Part shown: one piece after another, positions 11,712 through 23,819 of the stretch
Layout: each line of letters starts with the position of its first letter
Position numbering within the stretch: position 1 is the first letter of the stretch
Source: Gerris lacustris
Lineage: Eukaryota > Arthropoda > Insecta > Hemiptera > Gerridae
Reading direction: 5' to 3'
Assembly (NCBI GenBank): GCA_951217055.1
Contig: OX578276.1
Location: 36,852,205-36,916,204, forward strand
Length of the DNA stretch: 64,000 nt
Made by a program: the position numbers and the translations under genes
Notes under the pieces: generated by a model
Database searches by the model: none
What the model was told of the DNA's origin: nothing
Seen by the model: only the letters and a program-made list of their open reading frames with translations

Positions 11712-13476
11712 CAGGGTTCACACTTAAAATGTGATTTTGATTTCCCTGACATTCCCTGACTTTCCCTGACTATGTTGATAATTTTTCCCTGACAAATTAA
11801 AAAAAAAAAAAGAAAAAGAATAACAATCTCGTAAATTTAACGGAAATATTTATTCTAAATGGTATGTATACATACGTGCCACTTAAAGTAATTTTAAACC
11901 TTAATAAACATTAAAAAGTCACCACAGTTTAATCTTTTTTTTGTTAATTAATAGATTAATCTTGATAATTAAACATAATGAGTCGTTTATATCACTTGTT
12001 GAAATAAATGAAAACACTGCACTTGTAGAATATAAGTTTATTGGTCTACCACAATATTTTAATTTAAAACAAATCAGACCGGTTTCAGCCTCTTAAATAC
12101 TAATTACAAAGTATGACGGCTATCTTCAGTGACTTATATTTCTAGACTGACAAGAAGGTAAGGTGGCAAGGGTTTAGGACATAAGGGGGGTTATGGTTAT
12201 TTTTTAAATAACATTTAATACTCTTTACAATGCTGCAAACAGCTTCTTTCTATCTTTATTAGGTAGTTAATGGCTGAAAACAAGACCTAAATGAAAAAAT
12301 CGATATATCTCTAAAACGAAGGTCCATAAGACCTAAGTTTACTTGAAATTTTTGGTCAGAAATTTGATGTAGATTCATAGGTTTTTCTGGGTAGGTACTT
12401 ATGTGGAACACCCTGTTTACTGTATACTTCTTAAAATATTTTATTTGATAATAAGATTACATATTATATAATAAATACTATCGTCCCCCTTATGCCAGAA
12501 CCATGCATGTGCAGATTCCACATTGTTAGAAAATGGAGTTTTAAAGTTTATGATCCTTATTCAGCATTCTATTCCATAATTTAGCTTTTCTATTTTGATT
12601 TTTTTTTTTATGTACAGCAACATGGTATTGGGCTTATTAGTCAGACAATTTGTTTTGGCCTTAGCATTCCCCCCCCCCCTCTTCCTGAAAATTCACATTA
12701 TTTGTTTCAGTATTTCACATTCATCAAACTGCCATAGCCAATAACAGCTGATACAATGCAGGCACGAATTCGGGGTTCTGGCACAATATAGATTATAAAT
12801 CAACAAGTCCAAATAGCTAATAAACCCAGAATATGAAAATTTGCACATTCTTGGTTCTGGCATAAGAGGGACGAATATTATGTAATTTAAGCTCATGCTC
12901 ATTAAACAAACTGGACTTCGTTATTTTATTATAGTTTTTTTTAATAGAAGTTATTTTCACCCAAGTGAACTGTGGATGAACTGATTAGATTTTCTAACCA
13001 TTTTAAAAATTAAATAATTTAATTCCTATTAACAGGAGCCAATATCCGAGGATAATATTAATTCCAAGATATTGTGCAAGTTGTGTTACCATACTTTGTT
13101 TCGCTTTCAGAATTTTGTTTCTTATATCAGAATTAAATAACCATACAGTAAAAATTAGTTTAAAAAATGCAACTGAAAAAACGTAATGTGTCAAAAAAAA
13201 CGAACATTTTTAAAAAAAAACTAAACCCATATTTTATTTACATCTCTAGTGGGGCTACATAAATAACCAAATGTTTTTGTTGTATTAAACCCAGATTTAT
13301 TTCTATTTATTTTATAGTTTATTGACAAATTTGGTTTCCCTGACTTTTGGCTTAATTTACCTAAAGTTTGGTTATTTTCCCTGATTTTAGGGCAATTTCA
13401 AAAAGTTTCCCTGACTTTCCCTGACCTAATTTTTTTCCCTGACATTCCCTGATTTTCCAGGTCAGTGTGAACCCTG
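11712..13476. mobile_element. CAGGG-ended DNA transposon with TTCCCTGAC subterminal clusters
   Basis: The terminal inverted repeat CAGGGTTCACACT occurs at both ends. The 5-bp flank TTCTA is duplicated (707-711 and 13477-13481 on the local count) and removing the insert restores the LINE-1 ORF1 sequence seen in the neighbouring duplicate. The motif TTCCCTGAC or close variants recurs in 11741-11800 and 13336-13456, in the same orientation at both ends. No transposase is visible. CAGGG ends suggest a hAT-like origin, but hAT usually gives an 8-bp TSD. Confidence 0.75.
12482..12873. mobile_element. nested MITE
   Basis: Inverted ends of about 33 bp beginning CGTCCCCCTTATGCCAGAAC on the left and ending GTTCTGGCATAAGAGGGACG on the right. 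It lies inside the CAGGG element. An extra internal copy of GGTTCTGGCA occurs near 12774. No coding capacity. Confidence 0.65.
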
Positions 13477-13490
13477 TTCTATATATGGTA

Positions 13491-14326
13491 TATTTTTAAG
13501 TACCTTAGTTTCGGTTATTTTCTTCTCTAGCACCCACCTCGGGCACTTTCTATCTTGTGTTGAGTGGGCAGATCCGCAATTCACACATTTCTTTGGGTTT
13601 GGACAGTTTTCAGTATCATGCATAGGCTCCGAACATTCTGGGCATGTACGAATCTCATTTGGACAGTTAAGTTCAACGTGGTTAAATTTAAAACATTTCC
13701 TGCATCTTATTGGTGGAGGAATATAGGGTCGAATTGGAACTGATTAGTATCCTATTTTCACCCGTTCTGGAAGTTTGGCTAGGGACATATGAATTAGTTT
13801 TTTCTAGACAACCATTCTTTCTACTGTTAATTCTATAAATATCTGTCACCGCTTGGTATTTCAGGTGTTCCTTAATCTCTTCTACAGGCACTGAATCTAA
13901 GTCTGGCGAGGTGATCACTCCACGGACATTGTTTAAAGTCTTATGTGGCTCTACAATTAATGGTAGATGCATGTTCTTAGGTAGATTCTTAATGAGTCTA
14001 TCTGCTTGCTCTGTTGAAAATGTCTGAACTAGTAATGTGCCATCTCTTAGTTTCTTCGCATCCTTCACTGATCCACAAGAATTTACCAGTAGCTTATCTA
14101 TTAAAAACGGCGATACATTCTTTAAAGAAGTTCCGTCCGCTTTCTTAACTATTAAAAAAGAAAGGTTAGCTTTGGGCACTACTAGGACTGGCTCCTGCAG
14201 TATTCCTGAGCTAGGCCTTCCTCTCTTTTTTCTTTTTAAATTTATTTCATTTTGACAGTTATTGTCAAAATGAAATAACATTTCATCTGTTGTGCCCCCT
14301 GGATCAGGAGGCTTAGAACTAAGCAT
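13491..14326 (-). pseudogene. LINE-1 ORF1 (gag-like) with CCHC knuckles
   Basis: Starts MLSSKPPDPGGTTDEML. It has a basic segment (KRKKRGRP), then a gag-like fold (LDSVPVEEIKEHLKYQAVTD). After a frameshift near 13780 and one stop, the other frame gives RPYIPPPIRCRKCF and zinc knuckles C-x2-C-x4-H-x4-C (CRKCFKFNHVELNC, CPECSEPMHDTENC, CVNCGSAHS). Such proteins coat LINE RNA. The order is typical for I-clade elements. It is a pseudogene because of the frameshift and the transposon insertion. Confidence 0.75.
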
Positions 14327-15149
14327 GCTATCTTACGTTCTCTTACGTAGTATGTTGTATATTGCACCTTCTTTTCTTCTCGTACCAAGTTTTCTTTCCA
14401 CCGTTTAATTATAATCTCAGCTAAGGTATAAAAATGGTAGATTTCAGCATCTGGGGGCAAAATGGTGGTTGCCCCTTGTACACGAGTGGATAAATACACA
14501 TTTCCCTTTACATGGTACAGATCCCCCAAGTTCTATTACTTTATTTCAAACCGTTTAGATTATAGACCCAGGACACCCAACTTTGAAATTTCAAATTGGA
14601 GTGTATATTTTGATTCTACGGTAAAAAAATAATAAACCTTTACTTAAAACTTTTTTTTCTATCTCCAATATTTTGCCCCTATAAGGGGGCAAATATAGCA
14701 AAATAACCCTTCTGAAATAGTAAAAAATAACACAGAGCGTTATAAAATCTAAACGGTTTTATTATCTAAAGTTGGGTGGCCTGGGGGCAAAGTGTGTGGT
14801 TGCCCCTAGTGGGTGATTGCTTGAAAACAAACTTCCCTTTGCATGGTAGAAATCCCTCAAGTTTCATTAATTTATCTCAAACCGTTCAAAAGTTAAGAGG
14901 GGGGGGGGGGAGACTTTTGGACCACCCTGTATAGATCCAGGGCAGACGTTATGGATGCGTGGAGTTAGTTATACAATTTATCTAAGCTGCTTAAAGCGAA
15001 ACAATAAATACCAATATAATTTTAATTAAATTATACCTTAAAATTAACATCAGGCATTATTTAAAAAAGAAATATAAAAAATTATTGTTGGTTTAGATAT
15101 AGGTTTCAATTGTGCAGAATTATAATGATTAGACCTTCATTAAAACATG

Positions 15150-15565
15150 GTATTCTTATGTCTTGGATAGCTCATTGAATTTGTAGGTTTTTCCTGTTTG
15201 TCTAATTTCCTTCATTCCACAAAGGTGTGGTTTCTAATACATGGTTTGCAAAACTGGACACATGTTTTTGATGTCTGCCTTTTGTAATTTTCTACCATGA
15301 TTTATAGTGCTAAGCAGTACGTGAGCTTGTTCTCCAATCTGATAGCGAAAGACAGACATCAAAAACATGTAAGGGTATCCAGTTTTGCCAAACACATATT
15401 AAAAACTGATCATACATTTGATATTGAAAATTATGAGCTTCTACGCACTTGTGAAAAAAAGTAATTAGCCTTTTTAGAAAACCTAGAAAATTTGTGTTTT
15501 GGATAGCTCATTGAATTTAATGAGCTATCCAAAACACAATAATATAATGTTTTTAATAAAAAATC
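15150..15565. mobile_element. foldback element
   Basis: An inverted pair near 15245-15285 and 15350-15405 (AAACTGGACACATGTTTTTG against CAAAAACATG...CCAGTTTTG) and a perfect hairpin at 15492-15539 with 21-bp arms (GTTTTGGATAGCTCATT) and a GAATTT loop. The arm sequence TTGGATAGCTCATTGAATTT also occurs at 15162-15181. No coding potential. Confidence 0.55.
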
Positions 15566-15627
15566 TAATCTTAATAATTCTGTACTACTGAAACCTATAG
15601 AAAATACTTTTGTAAAATAATTTCTAA

Positions 15628-16202
15628 TTATAGGTGTAGAAGTGGGTCGTGAAGGGTAATAAAAAGATGTGGTTTAAATTTTACGAAATGGCTATATTTC
15701 GCCCCACTCCGGGGCATAGACGTGCCTGAAACATAATTTTAACTTCATATAAATACAGTTCTGACTAGGGGAAAATAAATAAACTATACACTATACACAA
15801 GAAAAACCTATTTTAGAAATGAGATCAAATAAAATAATTTTCAAATATGTTATGTTTCTTTAAACCAGTTAGTTTAGAGTTTAGTAAGAGAGTGACGTCT
15901 AAAGACGAATCTAATTATATAGATGAATTCGACCAATAATTTTTTAAACATGTAACTAAACCTTCGTTTCCCGGTAGGTTCTGTTAACATTAATTATTTT
16001 ATTTGATCTCATTTCTAAAATAGGTTTTTCTTGTGTATAGTGTATAGTTTATTTATTTTCCCCTAGTCAGAACTGTATTTATATGAAGTTAAAATGATGT
16101 TTCAGGCACGTCTATGCCCCGGAGTGGGGCGAAATATAGTAATTTCGTAAAATTTAAACCACATCTTTTTATTACCCTTCACGACCCACTTCTACACCTA
16201 TA
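15628..16202. mobile_element. large foldback with ~210-bp arms
   Basis: The arms 15628-15840 and 15993-16202 are near-identical reverse complements around a ~150-bp unique centre. Each arm contains a GCCCC-GGAGT-GGGGC hairpin followed by GAAATATAG (right arm on +, left arm on -). Non-coding. The arms resemble retroposed 3' ends joined head-to-head. Confidence 0.75.
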
Positions 16203-16275
16203 GTTAATATAAAAGGGAGAATAAAAGAAAAAAATTACATAATTTCTAATGTTAGTTTTAAGGAATAATTTTATT

Positions 16276-16850
16276 ATGTAAGTAATGGATGGCTGAAGAG
16301 GAATAATAAGACGCTATCAATTTTTCATTTGAGACATTTCGACCCTGTTAAAAGGTCATCTTCTGTCATTGTTTTTATTCTGCAAATACAAATATAACAG
16401 TATTAACATCAATTCCTTTGTTTACAAATTTAAAATTACCTAATGACGTTTGCAACTTAAATCATAGATTTTAAATTTAACAACTATAATAATTTTTCGG
16501 TTAATAAGACTAGTATTTTTAGTAAGCTCAGTTCTTTTCTTACTATAGAGTTTTCTTCTTTTTTTATTATTAAATAATGAGAAAAGAACCGAGCTTACTA
16601 AAAATACTAGTCTTATAAACGTTGAATGATAATTGGAGTTGTTAAATTTAAAATCTATAATTATAAGTTGCAAACATCATTAATTTTAAATTTGTAAAAA
16701 GGGATTGTTATAAAATATTAATTACTGTTTATAATTGTTTTTGCAGAATAAAAACCACAACATAAGATGACCTTTTAACAGGGTCGAAACGTCTCAAATG
16801 AAAAATTGATTACGTCTTATTACACCTCTTCAGCCATCTATTACTTATAT
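16276..16850. mobile_element. large foldback with ~275-bp arms and hammerhead-like motif
   Basis: Almost the whole block is palindromic around about 16560. Each arm carries GATGACCTTTTAACAGGGTC directly followed by GAAACGTC or GAAATGTC (+ strand at 16764-16795, - strand at 16336-16367). That hairpin-plus-GAAA layout is common in repeats of Penelope-like origin; the assignment is inference. No open frame. Confidence 0.7.
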
Positions 16851-17656
16851 ACGAGAATTACAAGGGTGTAAGACATTAAATTAGTATCAAAAATGTAAGG
16901 AATAATTTTAGTTATAATATAAAGATTTATTGTTTAGCTTTAGCCAGTTTAGATAAATTGTATAGCTGACTCCATACCTATTCCGGAGTCTGCCTTGGGT
17001 ATTTATACCTCATACCATTGAATATTGAATCCATTACTTAATCCTTCTTTCACACAGTCCTAGACCCCATCTTTTACTATTAAAACTAGTTTTAAAGCCA
17101 TAAAAATAAAACTAGTAGTAAGTAGAGATTTTACTCTTACTATTTTAACTCTGAATATATAATTTTGAAACACAATTTTTAATGAACAATTGTGGTAACA
17201 ATATTGTTTGTTACATATATTACTTGTTTATAACTCCTCTAGTTACAATTATGAAGTGGTGCGTCAAAATATTATCATTCAAAACAACCAATAATTTATT
17301 ACTATTCTTTCCAAATTTTCTTTACTATGTATAAAATGTGCATTGTACTTGATGTATGGGGTGGGCAGAGAGAAGCTCCCTGTGGATGGGATACCAATAA
17401 AAATTAAACTAAGCAAGATAAAAAAATATAACTATTCCCTAAAAAAAAAAAAAATAAAATAAAAATATTCCTTAAAAAAAAAAAAAAAAAAAAAACTTCC
17501 TCTTTTTGGTACTAAAGCCCGGGGTGTGCCTAGCCTGCTCTACTAATTGTTTCCAAGCTTCCCTGTTGGTCGCTATAATTGTCCATTATCTAGTGCTCAT
17601 CAATGCCAATATTTATTTATACTGCTAAATAGTACAAATATATATATAGTTTATTA
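16851..17656. other. AT-rich stretch without gene
   Basis: Nothing recognisable apart from two A runs (17440-17455 and 17472-17494). Confidence 0.5.
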
Positions 17657-19118
17657 ATTTGCTTCCGAAGTCACAGAAGGTAACAGAGGCTATGTGATTA
17701 CTTTGAAGAACGAACATTTTTTATGTCTCCGACTTAAAAAATTCCAAGATGGAAATTCGTTTCAGATATCAGGGAACATTTAAAAAAAAAAAAAAGTAAG
17801 GGTCCTGTGTCTGTCTGTCTGTCTATCCGCAATTTTTGCAAATCAACTTATCCAATTTGAATGAAATGAATGGATGGTAGGTTATAATTAACACATTGTA
17901 GGTCCCATATTAATTTTAACCTTCTGCGCATACTAGATTCTCTTCCACATGTGTACAAACTTTATTTCTTAATAACACCTATATCTATAAATGTTGATGG
18001 TTTGTCGAAAGTAGCCTGCAAATGGTCCTACATTAATTTCAACCGTCTGCGAACATTATATATTTCTAAATTGACATTTAAGGTGGGTTTACACGATCAA
18101 AGTAGACTTGGACCAAGTAATTTTGATCAAATCTACTTGGTCGAAGTAAAAATGAATTTTTGATGCAGGTTTACACGATCCAAGTATACTTGGTCCAAGT
18201 AGGGGAACTTGCCAAAAAAAAAAAACATTTAGAAGCAAAGGAAAAAAAACAAAAATTTAAAAACAATAAAAGCTGTCAATACCCTTCTTAAAAACAAATC
18301 CGTCACAACTTTTCACGTCTTTTCTCATTTTTGACATCTTTCTTGTCATAATCATATGGTTGACGCTATCCAAGTCTACTTAGATCAAATAACGTCTAAC
18401 TCAACTTGGATGTCCAAGTTGACTTTGATAACCTGTTTACACGATCCAAGTAGCGTCAAAATAGTGTCAAAACTGATTTGGTCCAAGTCAACTTGGATCG
18501 TGTTGACGCGGCTTAATTCATGTAAAAAATCAAAACACCTTTGACAGATTTAAAATAAATGAAAGGAACAAATTAAATCAATTAAAAAATAATGGGCCAT
18601 AAAAGCAAAACATAAGTAAAGTAAATGGTAGGGCGTAAGGAAAAAAATAAATTAATAATTATTAAATTAAATTAACTTTTTTTGACTTTTACCATAAATG
18701 AAAGTATAAAGTTAGCAAACTTTAATGAGTGCAGAGGGAGGTTGGGCTGCATTAAACAAATCATCCCAATTTCTTAAAATCATATAAGTATTTTTAAAGA
18801 TATAGGTGTTAATAGAAAAAACTGTGCGCATTTTTTTGAACAAAAACCAATGGGTGTAAAAGGTTGAGAACTTACATGAGAACCAACAATGGGCTAATTA
18901 TGACCAACATCCAAATTTTATGTTTGTCAGTTTTAGGATGATCCAAATGATATGTTGGTTTGCAAAAAAGTTGACTGACAAACACTACACCAAAAATGTT
19001 CCCTGGTGTCTGAAGCAGATTTCTGCCTTTGAATTTTTGAATTCGGAGACGAGAAATATTTGTTTTTCATAACGATCACATTTTGTTACCTTTGGTAAGC
19101 TCGGAAGTAATAACATGA
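17657..19118. repeat. inverted pair of a dispersed repeat
   Basis: Left copy 17657-17900 (GCTTCCGAAG..., GAAGAACGAACATTTTTTATG, CAGATATCAGGGAACAT, then GTCTGTCTGTCTG). Right copy 18985-19118 is the reverse complement (ATGTTCCCTGGTGTCTGAAG ... GGTAAGCTCGGAAG). Further copies lie at 54130-54330 and, inverted, at 60150-60320. The family is unknown to me. Confidence 0.65.
18081..18512. mobile_element. Harbinger-type MITE, TTA target site
   Basis: Left end AGGTGGGTTTACACGATC, right end (reverse complement) GCCGCGTCAACACGATCC. Both are followed by AAGT-GACTTGGACCAA repeats. TTA is duplicated (18078-18080 and 18513-18515), as in PIF/Harbinger elements. Internal copies of CCAAGTNNACTTGG add dyad symmetry. 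Non-coding. Confidence 0.7.
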
Positions 19119-19119
19119 A

Positions 19120-20146
19120 ATCATTTGGATCTGGTCAAGTAAAATGCTTGTTATCTATATTTTAAAGGAAGCAGCAGATTTGAAAGCTGTGAAGACCACT
19201 TCACAATACTATGACATGAACTAAAAAAGTAAATAAAATAAAATGGACTGAATGAAAGAAAAAAAACTATTATTGTTTTGTAGAGACAATGGTTACCTAA
19301 TTAAAAGTTACAGTTCTGGAGTAGTTGGGTCTATTAAGGAATGAAAAAACAGAATTGAATACAAGGAACACCAGAATTGAATATTATAAGGAACAATTTT
19401 TAATTTATTAGAAGTAACAGCTTTATTGTAAAATCTTATACCCAACACAATTATTCATCTGGGCATTTAAACAGCAATTAATAAATTACAGGTTGGGCCA
19501 AAAGAGGTAACATTTAATTTAAAAATCAACAATATTGTAGAGGTAATAATAAAGACTTTGATTTGACTAACATAACTAAGGATTTCTCTTTGTATTATAC
19601 AGTGAAGGCTGCTTAAAGTAAACATGGGAAATGTTATCAACCACTTAGTGTGATCAAAATTGCTTGGAACGGGCCCACCCAATACCTATGCATTAAAAAA
19701 TTTCTGGTTATTGGTTGTTAGATATATATATATATATTTTTTTTCATTTTCGGGGAAACGACTAGAGCTGTGGCACTGGTGTTTTGGTAAATATCCTTTT
19801 CTCAAAGATAGTAAACTAGGGTGTATAGAAGATGTACCTGGACGCAGCACCAATTAATAGGGTGAGCAAGGGGTAGTAAAATTAAATGTAACTTAAACTT
19901 TACACAACATAAACTTTTCATTAAAAATGTATTAAATATTTTCTTTTAAATAAATAGGTAGAATAACTAATTGATGTACACCAAAATACAATTAGTTATT
20001 AGCATTAGGACTTACTTTGTTTTTAAAATAATTAAATTGCATAATAAAATAATTCTTATAAATTGAGTTTGAATTTTTAAGTTTCATAGAAAACTATAAG
20101 TTAAAATTACATGTATTATATTTTTTATTAAAATTACTTATTCTTA
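19120..20146. other. AT-rich stretch without gene
   Basis: No exon-like signal or repeat that I can assign. Confidence 0.45.
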
Positions 20147-21648
20147 AGGCTCGGCCACACAGAAAGCTACGCTACGCGAGCTAGCTGTTTGAAAATTTCC
20201 GTTCTATAATAATGGAGGTGGCCACACAGAACTCGACGCTATGCTAGCTAGCTACGCTACGTCAGCGACGCATCTTAGCTATGTTTCCATTTGAACGGAT
20301 TTTCTCCGCGACGTCCACAGCGACGGACTACCCCTTCCACCTCTACCCGCCCTTCTCTGCTCGTTCCACATCTCCTTATCCTACACGCATTTTAGCGTTT
20401 TGACGTGTTTTATAGTAAGTAGTGTCCCCCCGTGTAAAAATGTCCCCACTACACCGTTTAAAAAAAAAAAAAAAATTGTGTGTTTCTAATAATTGAGGGA
20501 TCAATTTAAATCCCGTTGTATGTATTGACTTCAGTATAATTCTACATGGTAAATCGGCATATGCCGAGGCATCCATACTGAAGTCTAACTATTAATTTTA
20601 TGTACAATATTGGTAATAAAAAGGCTATTATTATTATTATTTTATGTATTGAAAGTTATATTCTATTTTGTGACAGTATGAAAAGTAATAGGGGAAACCT
20701 TAACCTCACCCCTCCTCCAACCAGAAAATTAACAATAATGATGTTTAAAATGATAAGTAGATTAAATTTGGATATTTAAAAAATAATTATTCATGAATCA
20801 TAAATAATAGATCTATTTCTTTTAAATAGATATTTTTATAAGGAAAAAAATAATACTTTTTCTTGAAAGTCAAAATTTGACCCAGTTTCCTCTTATGTTA
20901 ATATTAATTAGAAAATTTTACTTTTTTGGTACAGGGTGGAAAAATAATATTATAAATCTTCATTTTGAACAAGCAGGAGTAAAAAAGTGACTTCTTCTAA
21001 AAGTGTAATAATGTCATTACACGTACTGGCAACCCGATCCGGGGACATCCTATATAATATAAAAATTGTGATAAAAAAAAACCTTTTATAATGTAAATAG
21101 ATCTTAATTCGCATGTAATAAATTATTTTTCTTAATAATTGTTGTTATTATTCTTTTCTAAATATTGCATTTGTATGAAATTAAAGACAAAATGACGAAT
21201 ATATACCTCAAACATACAGCAAGGCGTTCTTCAGGTGATATAGTTGCTCTGTAGTTTAATCGATTTTTTTTTATATCACTCTGAAGAAGATTGGCAAGAA
21301 ATTTGAAATCATTTCTTGTCATCCTAAAGTATTCTCTGAACTTCTCATCATCTTTTTTAAGATCATCCATCAAGTGATGAAATTCCCCAAATTGATTCCT
21401 TTTAGTGTTCACAGCATGAACCCACTTTCTTTTCTTTTTTTTCCTCACATAATGAAAATAAAAGCTATTGCTCTTCATCAGAGCTGCTGTAGTCCTTCCA
21501 ACTCAACATATCGAACGAGACTAAAAAAACATAGCTTAAAAACATAGCTTTCTGTGTGGCCCGCCTAAATATATCTAGCATAGCTCGCATAGCTAGCAGA
21601 CGTAGCATAGCTAGCTCGCGTAGCATAGCTTTCTGTGTGGGCGAGCCT
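20147..21648. mobile_element. Harbinger-1: internally deleted PIF/Harbinger element
   Basis: Ends AGGCTCGGCCACACAGAAAG and its complement CTTTCTGTGTGGGCGAGCCT, followed by multiple CTACGCTACG/CGTAGCATAGC motifs. TTA is duplicated at 20144-20146 and 21649-21651. One exon of a Harbinger transposase remains on the minus strand at the right side; the rest is gone. Confidence 0.85.
21206..21478 (-). pseudogene. Harbinger-1 transposase, N-terminal exon only
   Basis: Encodes FHYVRKKKKRKWVHAVNTKR, then GEFHHLMDDLKKDDEKFREY and a helix ending SPEERLAVCLR, the N-terminal DNA-binding region of PIF/Harbinger transposases. LR is followed directly by a GTATAT donor and no downstream catalytic exon exists inside the element. 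It cannot make an active transposase. The upstream frame MLSWKDYSSSDEEQ (21522 down) may be the true N-terminus in another frame. Confidence 0.8.
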
Positions 21649-21813
21649 TTATACTGTTTATTGTGTTTAATGAATACTATTTGCAATTATATATAGATTG
21701 TAAAGGCCGATTTACACGTGTTCAGTTGTTAACTAAATTTTAAGTGACTTAATTGTTAGTAAGCGTTTACACGTATTTTCACTTAATATTTAGTTAAGCT
21801 GTTTAGTTCACTA

Positions 21814-22282
21814 ATGATGGACGGCGAACAAGGTGTTCAAGTCATAAATACTGTCTTAAAATTTATTTTAAATGAGATTTTAGACGAAATAAAAGAAGAA
21901 ATAGTGAAGCAAGCGAGAATTCCTAAAAGAATATGGATGAGAAACTGGATAAGCAGGAGAAATAATTATGGCGCAAGTGCAACTTTGTTTTATGATTTAG
22001 CAGGAGAAGATCAACAAGAATATTTCTCTGCATTATGTCGGAAGAATAATTTAATTACTTGCTGTCTAAAGTTGAGCACAAGATAAAGAAAAAAGATTCC
22101 GTAATGCGATTTGCATTAGAACCAAAATTAAAATTACATATTGTTTTATATTTTCTTGCTACTGGAAATAGTTTCCGCAGTCTATCTCACTTTTTTAAAG
22201 TTTCCAAATCAAGTATTTGTTTAATGCTGCCTAGTGTGTGTGAAGCTATATACCATGCCCTGACCTGAAGGATTTTATAGAG
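21814..22282 (+). pseudogene. Harbinger-2 transposase exon 1
   Basis: Encodes the N-terminal half of a DDE_Tnp_4 type transposase: LAGEDQQEYFSALCR, then, after a frameshift near 22045, LLSKVEHKIKKKDSVMRFAL, LHIVLYFLATGNSFRSLSHF and SKSSICLMLPSVCEAIYHAL. A 5-bp duplication (CCTGA) at about 22259-22268 breaks the frame just before KDFIE. The donor GTAAG is at 22283. The enzyme would act in the nucleus on the TIRs. Two frame breaks make it inactive. Confidence 0.85.
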
Positions 22283-22377
22283 GTAAGAAAAAATATTTAC
22301 AATCATTATTTATTATTAATTAATTCATAAATATATCTATGTTTTCGCCCCCCCCCCCCCCCCCGACCGTCCCTGAA

Positions 22378-22640
22378 TTTTTGAAATCAAATAATCATAT
22401 TAAACATAAAAACAAAATATATTTACAATCATATTATTTATTATTTTTTAAATCAAATAATCATATTAAATATACAAACAAAATATATTTACAATCAATA
22501 TTTATTAATAATTTTTGAAATCAAATAATCATATTAAATATGCAAACAAAATATATTTACAATCATTATTTATTAATAATTTTTGAAATCAAATAATGTT
22601 ATTTAACATAAAAACAAAATATTTACAAAAATAAGGCAAA
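22378..22640. repeat. 67-68 bp minisatellite, about four copies
   Basis: AAATCAAATAAT recurs at 22384, 22450, 22518 and 22586, each followed by a TATT-rich stretch and ACAAAATATATTTACAATCA. It lies inside the transposase intron and at the 3' side of the MADF gene. An 18-C run at 22347-22364 precedes it. Confidence 0.85.
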
Positions 22641-23265
22641 AAAAAAAAAAAAAATACAACTCCTTGTCCTCCTCAATAGAAGCTAATGCCCTTGAGAGAA
22701 TATCAGCTCCAATAATTCTTCGTGATACATCGCCTGCTGGGGAATATAATGTCAAAGTATCTTCTGCTTCTTGCAGATTTACTATTGACATTGTGGTTGC
22801 CCCAGGATCTTGAGGGTTTTCCCTCATCCAAGACGGTGAATGTTCTGGAGACTCGATATCAACATAGTAGGTGTTAGAAGAAGGCGATGTATTTATATGA
22901 TTATCAGTATAAACTGGTGAAGGGGTTGCACTATTCATTAATTGCTGAATACGAAATTCGGACAGATAATTTTGAATATGTTTTTGCGCTTGCAGCGCCA
23001 GGAGCAAAGGCATGGCCTTTAACTGGCCAGCAATGCTCTTACCAAACTGATCGAATTCGTGCTCGGTAGATGTTGAACTTGCATTTATATTGTTGTTTAT
23101 ACTTTTCACTTTATCCATGAGGGAATGCAAGTCCCGCATTCTTCGTTTACGGGTGGGGTTAGTTTTTGATATTCTAAATTGCTGACTGCTTGTTGATGCA
23201 GCCTGGCTTATTTCATCATCTGTTTCATCATTTTGATTTTCGGCACTATTTGCTTCATTATTTTC
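22603..23265 (-). CDS. Harbinger-2 MADF/BESS protein, second exon
   Basis: Follows a TTGTTACAG acceptor (exon starts at 23265). It encodes an acidic/Ser-rich segment (ENQNDETDDEISQAASTSS), a basic patch (NPTRKRRMRDLHSLMDKV) and a BESS-like C-terminal helix pair (FDQFGKSIAGQLKAMPLLLA). It ends after SRALASIEEDKEL with a poly-Phe artefact from an A run. In PIF/Harbinger elements this second protein helps the transposase enter the nucleus and bind DNA. The exon lies antisense within the transposase intron, and its own intron contains the transposase second exon. Confidence 0.75.
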   Translation of the reverse strand, partial: ENNEANSAENQNDETDDEISQAASTSSQQFRISKTNPTRKRRMRDLHSLMDKVKSINNNINASSTSTEHEFDQFGKSIAGQLKAMPLLLALQAQKHIQNYLSEFRIQQLMNSATPSPVYTDNHINTSPSSNTYYVDIESPEHSPSWMRENPQDPGATTMSIVNLQEAEDTLTLYSPAGDVSRRIIGADILSRALASIEEDKELYFFFFFCLIFVNILFLC

Positions 23266-23323
23266 CTGTAACAAAAGAGAAATAAAATACACATATTAAT
23301 TCAGATATATTTTTATCTTTCAG

Positions 23324-23785
23324 GTACTTACTACAAGTGAAGATTGGAAAATAATAGAAACAGGATTTCGAAGAAAGTGGCATTTCCCAGGATGTTGTGG
23401 TGCTATTGATGGGAAACACGTCGTGCTCAAAGCACCAGCTGTTTCTGCCAGCCGAATATTAGTTGCACGATTCAGAGTATTTGAAAGGCCTATTCCCATC
23501 AGCCCTGATACAATTGACAAAGTTGTCAAAGCTTGTTGCGTTCTACACAATTGGCTTCGTAAAACAAAATGTAACGTAAATTCTCCAACAGTAGACATTG
23601 AAGACTGGCACAGTGGCCGTATTGTTCCAGGAGATTGGAGAGGTGTACCATCAGAAGAATTGGAAGATCTACCTACGACTGCTCACAATCATTCATCTCG
23701 AGATGCCCGCAAGATCCGTGACGACTATGCAGATTATTTTGTAGGAGAAGGATCAGTTGATTGGCAAATCCGAATGATAAGCTAA
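23324..23785 (+). pseudogene. Harbinger-2 transposase exon 2, catalytic core deleted
   Basis: Starts after TTTCAG and reads VLTTSEDWKIIETGF, then HFPGCCGAIDGKHVVLKAP with the first catalytic Asp of the DDE triad. It then jumps straight to ILVARFRVFERPIPISPDTI and the C-terminal part VKACCVLHNWLRKTKCN, ending QIRMIS. The segment with the second Asp and the Glu (normally about 100 residues) is missing in frame. So this copy is inactive even apart from the frameshifts in exon 1. Confidence 0.88.
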
Positions 23786-23819
23786 AGATGTAGTAAGCAC
23801 AAATAATAATTATCACTTT

